Of a stretch of DNA of 14,840 nt, positions 5,786-12,163 are shown piece by piece; position 1 is the first letter of the stretch; every line of letters begins with the position of its first letter. A program made the position numbers and the translations under genes. Location of the stretch: assembly GCA_031553655.1 (NCBI GenBank), contig JAVBLG010000002.1:1-14840 (forward strand), read 5' to 3'. The notes beneath the pieces were generated by a model. That model was not told the origin of the DNA and searched no databases. It saw only the letters and a program-made list of their open reading frames with translations. Source of the DNA: JAVBLG01 sp031553655. Lineage in GTDB: Bacteria > Desulfobacterota > Desulfovibrionia > Desulfovibrionales > Desulfovibrionaceae.

Positions 5786-6682
5786 ATGAACGCCATGGGC
5801 GCGGCATCGGGAATATGGATTATACGGGGGGGGCGGCTTTTTGCGTCGCTCCCCCTCTTTGGCATTATGGGAATTTTAAACCTGACCCCCGATTCCTTCT
5901 ACGACGGCGGCAGGTACGAAGATGCGGCCTCAGCTCTGGCCAGAGCCGGGCGGCTTTTGGCTGAAGGAGCTGACATTATTGACTTGGGGGCGGAATCTTC
6001 TCGTCCGGGGGCCGCTGTTGTACCCGCTGTGGAGGAACTTTCCCGACTTTTGCCCGCGATTGCGGCCATAAAAAATGCCGAACCCGAAGTCATTATTTCC
6101 GTGGATTGTTGGAAAGTCGAAACAGCGACCAACGTGCTCGAAGCGGGCGCGGACATAATAAACGACATATCCGCCGCACTTTTCGACCCTGGCCTTATGG
6201 AAGTGCTGGCCACCTACAAGCCCGGATATGTGCTTATGCATTCTCAGGGACGCCCGGAAAATATGCAGGACAATCCCAAGTATGACAATGTGGTTGACGA
6301 ACTGCTGGATTTTTTCACGCGGCGCATGGAAGCGCTTGTTTCGGCCGGGCTGCCCGAAGATCGTATTGTTATTGACCCCGGCATAGGCTTTGGCAAGACA
6401 GTGGAGCACAATTTGCGCATAATCGGCGCGGTGGAGCGTTTTCATGTTCTGGGGCGGCCGCTTCTGGCGGGCGTTTCTATGAAGTCGCTTTTCGCCGGGA
6501 TTTTATCTCCCGGAGTGGGGACGCTTGGTGAAGAAGAGAAAATAAGGGCCACGCAAACGGCTACCGCCTTTCTGGCGGGCAAGGGCGTGGCTTTGCACAG
6601 GGTGCACCATGTGGCGGCCGCCCGCGATACGTTGCGGCTGACGCGGGCATTCAGTTCATATACAAATCCTGGAACATGTTAA
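5786..6682 (+). CDS. folP: Dihydropteroate synthase
   Basis: DHPS condenses 6-hydroxymethyl-dihydropterin diphosphate with p-aminobenzoate in folate synthesis; it is cytosolic and the sulfonamide target. The 298-residue TIM-barrel protein shows the family signatures in order: GILNLTPDSFYDGG (29-42), the SSRPGA loop (71-76), SVDCW (105-109), INDISA (125-130), DPGIGFGKT (197-205) and GVSMKS (229-234). Two positions differ from the common pattern: SMKS where SRKS is usual, and RVHHV near 272-276 where RVHDV is usual. The pterin-diphosphate-binding Arg and His of that last motif remain. The start at 5786 has no clear Shine-Dalgarno site. With a six-base gap from ftsH, translation is probably coupled. 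ATG 5795 is an alternative start, but both retain the needed WIIRGGR segment. ftsH-folP adjacency is common in bacteria. Confidence 0.95.
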   Translation: MNAMGAASGIWIIRGGRLFASLPLFGIMGILNLTPDSFYDGGRYEDAASALARAGRLLAEGADIIDLGAESSRPGAAVVPAVEELSRLLPAIAAIKNAEPEVIISVDCWKVETATNVLEAGADIINDISAALFDPGLMEVLATYKPGYVLMHSQGRPENMQDNPKYDNVVDELLDFFTRRMEALVSAGLPEDRIVIDPGIGFGKTVEHNLRIIGAVERFHVLGRPLLAGVSMKSLFAGILSPGVGTLGEEEKIRATQTATAFLAGKGVALHRVHHVAAARDTLRLTRAFSSYTNPGTC

Positions 6683-6700
6683 AGGGCCGGGTAACACAAG

Positions 6701-7450
6701 ATGCAGACCATCCTTAACTATCATTTCAACTGGGCGGATCTGGCCGATATTCTGCTGGTTACGCTGCTGCTCTATCAGTTGATCATGCTCTTAAAAGGCA
6801 CCAGAGCTTTGGCCGTGCTTTACGGCCTGGGGCTTATGGCGCTTTTATATCTTTTATCACTGCTTTTCGGATTTTATACAGTATCGTGGTTGCTCAGCAA
6901 TGTGTTCAGCTCGCTGTTTTTGGTTATTGTGGTTATTTTCCAGCGCGACATAAGGCAGGCGCTGGGGGTTATTGGCGCGCGCAATTTTTTCAGACGCAGC
7001 CACCTGGAGGAAGACGTTTTGCGCGAAATGGCCGAGGCCTGTCTGGCTATGGCCTGGCAGCGTGTGGGCGCGCTCATTGTCATTGAACGCTCCATGCCTC
7101 TTGGTGACATGATCCGCAGCGAAGGCGTGATGATCAATGCCATTGTTTCGCGCAAGCTGCTCATGAACATTTTTTATCCCAAAGCCCCCCTGCATGACGG
7201 GGCGGTAATAATCAGCCGAGGCCGCATAACCGCCGGGGCCTGCATTCTGCCCTTGGCTGTTGTTCCGCCTGGGCAGAATTTCGGCACCAGGCACAGGGCG
7301 GCCATAGGAATTACCGAGGAATCCGACGCGGTGGCTGTGGTCGTGTCCGAAGAACGCGGAGAAATATCCGTGGCTTCCAAAGGCGTTTTGCTGCGCAACA
7401 TTGAGCTGGATGTCGACAAGATCAAACAGGTGATATCCGATGTACTCTAG
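6701..7450 (+). CDS. cdaA: Diadenylate cyclase CdaA (membrane-bound, DAC domain)
   Basis: CdaA makes cyclic di-AMP from two ATP, a second messenger that controls potassium and osmolyte balance and cell-wall stress responses. The 249-residue protein has three N-terminal transmembrane helices (roughly 12-32, 36-57, 62-80) and a cytosolic DAC domain from about 95. The catalytic signatures are present: DGA (166-168, in APLHDGAVII) and RHR (197-199, in FGTRHRAA). Length and layout match CdaA rather than the DisA or CdaS types. The gene begins 18 bases after folP and overlaps ybbR by 11 bases. The cdaA-ybbR-glmM order is the one known from Firmicutes, where YbbR (CdaR) and GlmM modulate the cyclase. 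The upstream ribosome site is weak. No phosphodiesterase or receptor for c-di-AMP lies in the window. Confidence 0.95.
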   Translation: MQTILNYHFNWADLADILLVTLLLYQLIMLLKGTRALAVLYGLGLMALLYLLSLLFGFYTVSWLLSNVFSSLFLVIVVIFQRDIRQALGVIGARNFFRRSHLEEDVLREMAEACLAMAWQRVGALIVIERSMPLGDMIRSEGVMINAIVSRKLLMNIFYPKAPLHDGAVIISRGRITAGACILPLAVVPPGQNFGTRHRAAIGITEESDAVAVVVSEERGEISVASKGVLLRNIELDVDKIKQVISDVL

Positions 7451-8366
7451 TTCATTCAAAAAGCCCGACTGGCTGCTTCTGACACTGTCTTTTGTGGTGG
7501 CGGTGGCCATGTGGTACGGAGTTACGGTATACGACACGCTTGAGGTTCAGTTTGAAATACCGCTGGATTATCAGGGCCTGCCGTCCAATCTGGTTATTGT
7601 TGACGGCTTGGTGAATAAGGTCAGCGCGCGCATTCGCGGCCCCAAAACGCTGCTGCGTTCCATGACGTCGCGTGATTTCAATTCCACGGTGGACTTGTCC
7701 AAAATCAAAAAAGGCCTCAATGTGGTGCCTACCGCGCCCAATATTAACGAGGTTGCGGCCAGGGCCTTTAGCCTTATGGAGATAACTCCGGCCCGAATTA
7801 CTCTTGAGGCCGACACCATAGCCAACCGTTCCATCGCTCTGGACCCGCAGATTTTGTCGCCGCTCCCCAAAAATGCCGTTGTAATCAATGACATCGCGGT
7901 AAGTCCGGCCACGGTGCAGATTCGCGGTCCGGAAAGCGTGGTCAACCCCATGAGCACGCTGCCACTGAACATAACTCTGGACCCTCTGCTGACCGCCGGA
8001 ACCCATATTCAAACCGTGCATCTGGATTTGCCTCCATTGGTCACTGCCGTGCCGTCCTCGGTGCGTGTGGCCTTTACCAGCACCAGCCACCGCAAGGAAA
8101 TATCCCTGGAACGCGAAGTGCTGGTGGATAACGCGGCCAGACGCGGCTATCATGTGAACCCGCAAAAGGTTTCCATACGAGTGGAAATTCCCGAAGCTCT
8201 GGCTCAAAACAACGATTATCTGCAAAAAATAAGGGTACTGGCCGCTCCGCCCAGAATTTCGGGTGACCTCATAACCACAGCTCCAGTAAAAATGGAGCTT
8301 CCTCCCGGGGTCAAGGTGATAGACGGGCCACCGCCTTCAGTGACAGTGACAAAGACAGGCAAATAG
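7440..8366 (+). CDS. YbbR-domain protein (CdaR-like regulator of CdaA)
   Basis: This 308-residue protein has one N-terminal transmembrane helix (about 10-30, WLLLTLSFVVAVAMWYGVTV). The rest is extracytoplasmic beta-rich repeats of the YbbR type, seen in recurrences such as VNKVSARIRGPKTLL, then ATVQIRGPESVV, then VSIRVEIPEAL, each beginning a new domain, probably three in all. In Firmicutes the equivalent CdaR binds and tunes the membrane cyclase CdaA from outside. The same role is inferred here from the 11-base overlap with cdaA, since ATG 7440 lies inside the end of cdaA. Firmicute CdaR usually carries four YbbR domains, so this one may be shorter. The gene is followed by a 146-base gap before glmM. 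Confidence 0.9.
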   Translation: MYSSSFKKPDWLLLTLSFVVAVAMWYGVTVYDTLEVQFEIPLDYQGLPSNLVIVDGLVNKVSARIRGPKTLLRSMTSRDFNSTVDLSKIKKGLNVVPTAPNINEVAARAFSLMEITPARITLEADTIANRSIALDPQILSPLPKNAVVINDIAVSPATVQIRGPESVVNPMSTLPLNITLDPLLTAGTHIQTVHLDLPPLVTAVPSSVRVAFTSTSHRKEISLEREVLVDNAARRGYHVNPQKVSIRVEIPEALAQNNDYLQKIRVLAAPPRISGDLITTAPVKMELPPGVKVIDGPPPSVTVTKTGK

Positions 8367-8512
8367 AATATACTTTCAGTTTGGAGCAGGGTGTAACTTC
8401 ATCAAAATTTCCTTTATGGTCTGAAACCTCCCCAGACGAAATCAGTCGGCGGATGGAGCTGGCTGTGGATTGAAACATTACAGCAACAGATACTTTTTTC
8501 AGGACAAATACG
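8367..8512 (+). other. Intergenic gap inside the ftsH-galU block
   Basis: This is the only sizeable spacing in the block. It contains a short hairpin (GTCTG...CAGAC, about 8430-8448), and AGGAC at about 8501-8505 that probably serves glmM. I see no T-run terminator and no promoter with both consensus boxes correctly spaced. A secondary promoter or processing site for glmM-galU would fit here but is not demonstrated. Confidence 0.3.
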
Positions 8513-9865
8513 ATGAGCACACGTCTTTTCGGCACCGACGGCCTGCGCGGGCAGGTCAACAAGTATCCCATGACCGTTGATGTGGCCCTGCGTCTGGGCC
8601 TTGCCGCAGGCATGCGTTTTCGGCGCGGCAACAGAAGACACAAGGTTGTCATAGGCAAAGACACACGCCTTTCCGGCTATATGTTCGAATCGGCGCTCAC
8701 TGCCGGGCTTTGTGCTGCGGGCATGCATGTGTTTCTCATTGGGCCGCTGCCCACTCCGGCCATATCTTTTCTTACCCGGAGCATGCGCGCGGATCTTGGG
8801 GTGGTAATTTCGGCCTCACATAATCCTTTTTCGGACAATGGGATCAAATTTTTCGATCACGAGGGCTTTAAATTGCCCGATGACGTGGAAAACGAGATTT
8901 CCGATATGGTGCTCAACCAGGATTACAAATGGAACTATCCCCCGACGGGCAAAGAAGGCCGCGCCTTTAAGATAGACGACGCCCAAGGCCGTTACATTGT
9001 CTTTATAAAAAACAGTTTTCCTCCTCATCTTACTCTTGACGGGCTGCGCATAGTAATAGACTGCGCCAACGGGGCCAACTACAAGGTTGCGCCCATGGCC
9101 CTTGAGGAACTTGGGGCCGAGGTGTTCAAAATAGGCACAGACCCGGACGGCACCAACATTAACCTCAATTGCGGCTCGCTTCACCCTGATAATGTAGCCT
9201 CTAAAGTGCGCGAACTGCGCGCCGATATTGGCCTGGCCCTTGACGGCGACGCCGACAGGCTGATTGTGGTTGACGAGCGGGGCACGGTTCTTGACGGTGA
9301 CCAGATAATGGCCATGTGCGCCCAAGACATGATGGAACGCGGCGAACTCGAGGGCAACAATCTTGTGGCCACAGTTATGAGCAATATGGCGCTGGAAGTG
9401 TTTATGAACGAACGCGCCGGAAAACTTATACGCACCAATGTGGGCGACCGTTACGTGGTGGAGGCCATGCGCGCCCTTAACGCCACCCTTGGAGGCGAGC
9501 AGTCGGGGCATCTCATTTTCCGAAATTACAGCACCACCGGCGACGGGTTGCTGGCCGCACTGCAAATTTTGCGGATAATGCGTGAAAAGGAATGCCCGCT
9601 TTCCGAGTTGGCCGGGCTTTTGCAGCCTTTTCCGCAAGTTCTTCTTAATGTGAGTATTGACAAAAAAATTCCTTTTGGCGAATGTCCAAGGATAGGGGAC
9701 GCTGTAGCGGCGGTGGAAAAAGATTTGGCCGGGCGGGGCAGAGTGCTCTTGCGTTATTCCGGCACCGAGCCTTTATGCAGAATTATGGTTGAAGGGGAGA
9801 ATGAGGTGAAGGTGCGCCGTCATGCGGAGCATCTGGCTGAAGTGGTAAAAACCGTCTTGAGCTGA
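8513..9865 (+). CDS. glmM: Phosphoglucosamine mutase
   Basis: GlmM converts glucosamine-6-phosphate to glucosamine-1-phosphate, feeding UDP-GlcNAc for peptidoglycan and lipopolysaccharide. The protein has 450 residues, the usual length. All alpha-D-phosphohexomutase loops are present: the phosphoserine loop ISASHNPFSDNG (99-110, with S102 as phospho-acceptor), the metal loop DGDADR (243-248), the sugar loop GGEQSGH (327-333) and the phosphate loop RYSGTEP (414-420). The ASHNP plus GEQSGH combination favours GlmM over phosphomannomutase. The neighbours cdaA and ybbR agree: in Firmicutes GlmM binds and inhibits CdaA, so co-transcription may link precursor supply to c-di-AMP. galU follows after 34 bases. 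Confidence 0.97.
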   Translation: MSTRLFGTDGLRGQVNKYPMTVDVALRLGLAAGMRFRRGNRRHKVVIGKDTRLSGYMFESALTAGLCAAGMHVFLIGPLPTPAISFLTRSMRADLGVVISASHNPFSDNGIKFFDHEGFKLPDDVENEISDMVLNQDYKWNYPPTGKEGRAFKIDDAQGRYIVFIKNSFPPHLTLDGLRIVIDCANGANYKVAPMALEELGAEVFKIGTDPDGTNINLNCGSLHPDNVASKVRELRADIGLALDGDADRLIVVDERGTVLDGDQIMAMCAQDMMERGELEGNNLVATVMSNMALEVFMNERAGKLIRTNVGDRYVVEAMRALNATLGGEQSGHLIFRNYSTTGDGLLAALQILRIMREKECPLSELAGLLQPFPQVLLNVSIDKKIPFGECPRIGDAVAAVEKDLAGRGRVLLRYSGTEPLCRIMVEGENEVKVRRHAEHLAEVVKTVLS

Positions 9866-9899
9866 GTGAACATTTTAGCTTGTTTCAGGAGCAAAAGAT

Positions 9900-10772
9900 A
9901 TGAAGAATATTCGCAAGGTTGTGATTCCCGTTGCCGGCTGGGGCACCCGTTCTCTTCCCGCCAGCAAAAATATTCCCAAAGAAATGCTCCCCATTTATAA
10001 TAAGCCCGTCATCCAGTATGTTGTGGAAGAAGCCATCGGCTCCGGCATAAAAGACGTGGTTTTTGTTACCAACCGCGACAAAAGCGTTATTGAAGACCAT
10101 TTTGACTACAACCTTCAGCTTGAGGGTGTGCTGGAGCGCGCCGGCAAGCTGGAAATGCTCAAAACAGTGCGCGACGTGGCGGAAATGGTCAACATAATGT
10201 CCGTGCGCCAGAAAAGGCAGCTTGGCCTTGGGCACGCGGTGCTCTGCGCCCGTGAACTGGTCAAGGAAGAACCTTTTGCCGTTATGGTGGGCGACGATTT
10301 GATGTTTGGCGGTGTGCCGGGCCTGAAGCAGCTTATTGACGTGGCCATGGCCGAAAAAATGCCGGTGATCGGCGTTATGGAAGTGCCCATGGACAGGATC
10401 AGCCGCTACGGAGTGATTGCCGGAGACGAAGTTTCGCCCGGTGTTTTCCGTGTGAGCGACATGGTTGAAAAGCCCAAGCGCGAAGACGCCCCCTCCAACT
10501 TGGCCATAGTTGGCCGTTATGTGCTCACGCCGGATATTTTTGACCATTTGGATAAGGTAAAACCAGGCGTTGGCGGTGAAATTCAGCTTACCGACGCCCT
10601 GCAATCCTTGGCGCGCACCAGAGGTATGATGGCTGTGAAAATAGCCGGAATGCGTTTTGATGCCGGTGACTGGGCCGAATACCTCACCGCTAACGTGTAT
10701 TTTGCGCTGCAGGAAGAAAATCTGCGCTATGAGTTGATCGGGCAGTTGAAAAACATTCTTCAGTTCGACTAG
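9900..10772 (+). CDS. galU: UTP-glucose-1-phosphate uridylyltransferase
   Basis: GalU forms UDP-glucose from UTP and glucose-1-phosphate for polysaccharide and lipopolysaccharide synthesis. The 290-residue protein has the nucleotidyl-transferase signature VIPVAGWGTRSLPASKNIPKEMLPI (split here as VIPVAGWGTRSLP, residues 8-20, and KEMLP), then KPVIQYVVEEA, LGLGHAVLCA, the metal-site region VGDD, VEKPK with the family active-site Lys, and SNLAIVGRYVL. Two stretches deviate from enterobacterial GalU: the glycine-rich loop reads G-W-G-T-R-S where G-L-G-T-R-M/F is usual, and the late DCGNKLGY-type segment reads FDAGDWAEY. Specificity for glucose-1-phosphate is therefore likely rather than certain. 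AGGAG (9888-9892) precedes the ATG. The gene closes the block before a strong terminator. Confidence 0.92.
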   Translation: MKNIRKVVIPVAGWGTRSLPASKNIPKEMLPIYNKPVIQYVVEEAIGSGIKDVVFVTNRDKSVIEDHFDYNLQLEGVLERAGKLEMLKTVRDVAEMVNIMSVRQKRQLGLGHAVLCARELVKEEPFAVMVGDDLMFGGVPGLKQLIDVAMAEKMPVIGVMEVPMDRISRYGVIAGDEVSPGVFRVSDMVEKPKREDAPSNLAIVGRYVLTPDIFDHLDKVKPGVGGEIQLTDALQSLARTRGMMAVKIAGMRFDAGDWAEYLTANVYFALQEENLRYELIGQLKNILQFD

Positions 10773-10792
10773 TTCCAACTACGCCCTGAACC

Positions 10793-10827
10793 AGAGCATT
10801 TTGCGGATGAAGTGAGTAAAACGCTCT
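10793..10827. repeat. 35-base imperfect palindrome, copy 1
   Basis: This dyad has arms beginning AGAGC and ending GCTCT, with a TTTTGCG...AAAA interior. The reverse complement of the copy at 14776-14810 matches it at 29 of 35 positions by eye. It lies between the galU stop and the galU terminator, the typical location of REP-like extragenic repeats. Confidence 0.6.
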
Positions 10828-10860
10828 GCCGTTGACGGCGAGTCGAAATAAAGAAAAACG

Positions 10861-10898
10861 GAGGCCCGGACGGTTATTTCCCGTTCGGGCCTCTTTTT
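10861..10898. terminator. Strong terminator after galU, usable from both sides
   Basis: GAGGCCCGGACGG (10861-10873) pairs with CCGTTCGGGCCTC (10881-10893) in a 13-bp stem with one G-T pair and a seven-base loop. TTTTT follows on the plus strand. An A-rich run before the stem gives CGTTTTTC on the minus strand, so it can also stop transcription of the small secreted protein gene ending at 10992. Confidence 0.88.
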
Positions 10899-10991
10899 AT
10901 CGGCTATTCGCCCGTGCCATTTGTAAAAGACGAGCCGATTGCAGCTTATCGCGCTTCAGGTGTCATTGTCTGATTGATTAATTGATTTGTC

Positions 10992-11420
10992 CTAGTTCAT
11001 AAAGAAAGGTTTTTCGTCCCAGTATCTGCTGTTGATTGCGTTGTGATTGGTGGTTTCCGTTCCAATACCGATATGTCCGTGCGATCCTGCCAGAATGTCA
11101 CCGTTAATGTCTTCAAGCCCTTCGTCGTCCGTGTCGCCATAACCTGTGCCATGGATCAACACAGCCCCGTAAGTATTGAGTTCGTCTCCCCTGAGCACTC
11201 CGTCGTTATTCATGTCAAGACGGTCGAAGTCGGCTCTGGTAAGATTGGGATGTTCCGCTTTAAACATATCCCAGGTAACAATGCTGGGGGTTGATTCCGT
11301 CATGTCGGGGAAGAAATTTTCTTCGCCCCATTTGTCGCTGTTCCCGCCACGTTCATGCATGGCTAAAGCCGGAGTGGAAAGAGCCAATACAAGAGCCAGT
11401 GTTCCAATGATAGTTTTCAT
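10992..11420 (-). CDS. Small secreted EF-hand protein with NSxxW motifs
   Basis: The 142-residue protein belongs to no family I recognise. A classical signal peptide is clear (MKTIIGTLALVLALSTPALA, cleavage near 20), so it is exported to the periplasm or beyond. Residues 69-80 (DMNNDGVLRGDE) form a canonical EF-hand loop with ligands at positions 1, 3, 5, 7 and 12, so calcium binding is likely. A second acidic patch (DTDDEGLEDINGD, 96-108) is EF-like but incomplete. The motif NSDKWGEENFFP (27-38) opens the mature chain and NSRYWDEKPFF (130-140) closes it. The same pair frames the neighbouring protein at 11684-11971. ATG 11420 was chosen because GGGAGG lies five bases upstream and the signal peptide starts there. 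The frame stays open to 11504, but that part is the conserved leader. It is the second of two tandem genes, each with its own leader. Confidence 0.8.
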   Translation of the reverse strand: MKTIIGTLALVLALSTPALAMHERGGNSDKWGEENFFPDMTESTPSIVTWDMFKAEHPNLTRADFDRLDMNNDGVLRGDELNTYGAVLIHGTGYGDTDDEGLEDINGDILAGSHGHIGIGTETTNHNAINSRYWDEKPFFMN

Positions 11421-11527
11421 ATGAACCTCCCGAAGCCAGCAGGCTTTCGGCTCTGATTCGCAATTTCGGCGGCTGTCGTGTGGATTGGCTGTTTTTAATG
11501 CCATCCTTGTTTCAGTCGTTCTGTTGC
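11421..11527 (-). promoter_or_regulatory. Conserved structured 5' leader, copy 1
   Basis: From a presumed start about seven bases after TACAAT (11534-11539) to the ATG, this leader aligns with copy 2 at 11972-12081. Shared parts in transcript order are ACGACT, a 5' hairpin (here GGATGGC with GCCAATCC, 11482-11506), ACGACAGCCGCC, AAATTGCGAATCAG, then a hairpin CCGAA(A)GCC-TGCT-GGCTTCGG (11430-11450) that runs into the GGGAGG Shine-Dalgarno site. The position suggests control of ribosome access. It does not match the riboswitch consensus sequences I can recall (c-di-GMP-I, glycine, cobalamin, fluoride, ZTP, preQ1). Confidence 0.55.
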
Positions 11528-11683
11528 GGTGTTATTGTATATTCTTATCAGGAATAATTATCGTTTCTCTATGCATTTTTAAATAACCATTCGTGCGGTT
11601 CAGTCAAGCCGGAAATCAATTTTTGTCGGAACAGCAGTGGCGGATGACTAAAATTTATGCGCGCATTATAATTTTTCAGATTA

Positions 11684-11971
11684 TCAATGGGCGAAGTAGG
11701 GTGTCATATCCCAGTCGTTACTGTTATGTCTGGCGGCGTAGGGGACGTGCTGAGCGGGAAATGATCCGCTGAAGTCGCGCATGGGCGCGTTTTTGCGGAT
11801 TACACCGACGACCACGCCAGAGTGGTGGTTCGAGTCCGTCACGGAATTATCCATGCTGGGGTAGAAAGTACCTTCGTCCCATCGATTACTGTTGTTGGTT
11901 GAGTACGCATGAGCGGAAGCGGAAATGGAAAGGATTAAGGCAAAGACCATTATTGTAATAAATTTTTTCAT
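11684..11971 (-). CDS. Small secreted protein with NSxxW motifs (partial paralogue of the EF-hand protein)
   Basis: The 95-residue protein is of unrecognised family. The signal peptide (MKKFITIMVFALILSISASA, cleavage after AHA near 22) points to export. The mature chain starts with NSNRWDEGTFYP at residues 27-38, the same positions as NSDKWGEENFFP in the protein at 10992-11420. It ends with NSNDWDMTPYFAH, matching the other's NSRYWDEKPFF tail. The middles are unrelated: here about 45 residues rich in His, Ser and Val with no EF-hand. ATG 11971 has GGGAGGG (11977-11983) just upstream. The two genes are in tandem with 263 bases between them and have similar leaders and -10 boxes, so they are separate but co-regulated units. 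They probably arose by duplication followed by exchange or loss of the central part. Gene reality is supported by the signal peptide, ribosome site and motif conservation. Confidence 0.75.
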   Translation of the reverse strand: MKKFITIMVFALILSISASAHAYSTNNSNRWDEGTFYPSMDNSVTDSNHHSGVVVGVIRKNAPMRDFSGSFPAQHVPYAARHNSNDWDMTPYFAH

Positions 11972-12081
11972 GATAACCCTCCCAAAGCCAGCGGCTTTTG
12001 GCGCTGATTCGCAATTTGGGGCGGCTGTCGTATCGGGGGCGATGCCGAAGGGCATCTCTCTCGGGCTAGTCGTTCCTTTTG
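11972..12081 (-). promoter_or_regulatory. Conserved structured 5' leader, copy 2
   Basis: This is the counterpart of the leader at 11421-11527. TACAAT at 12088-12093 lies 117 bases before the ATG (114 in copy 1). The 5' hairpin is GATGCC-CTTC-GGCATC (12041-12056), a different sequence from copy 1 in the same place. The core ACGACAGCCGCC and AAATTGCGAATCAG is kept. The Shine-Dalgarno hairpin is CCAAA(A)GCC-GCT-GGCTTTGG (11982-12001). Against copy 1 a G-C pair is replaced by A-T on both arms, a compensatory change that supports a real RNA helix. Confidence 0.55.
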
Positions 12082-12126
12082 CTGTTTATTGTAAGCTTGC
12101 CTGGAAACACGCCTGTTGTTACGTGT

Positions 12127-12158
12127 CTTGACATAAGCACTGTGCTGGTGTAGTCAAG
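12127..12158. promoter_or_regulatory. Nested dyad between divergent genes (candidate operator)
   Basis: CTTGAC (12127-12132) and GTCAAG (12153-12158) are inverted around an inner palindrome AGCAC-T-GTGCT (12136-12146). The site lies between the small secreted protein gene (minus) and the NlpC/P60 gene (plus), about 35 bases upstream of the former's TACAAT box and directly before the latter's start. TTGACA is present at 12128, but a matching -10 box for the plus strand is poor (TAGTCA). Confidence 0.35.
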
Positions 12159-12163
12159 AGTCT

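Noticed and set aside
11421..11504. N-terminal extension of the EF-hand protein (start at 11504)
   Set aside because: It would put the signal peptide internally and bypass a perfect Shine-Dalgarno site. The paralogous stretch is conserved as RNA structure, with frame-breaking indels relative to copy 2.
12128..12156. sigma70 promoter for the NlpC/P60 gene (TTGACA plus TAGTCA)
   Set aside because: The -10 box is poor and the start would fall on the ATG. The TTGACA is part of a dyad, so I report it as a candidate operator instead.
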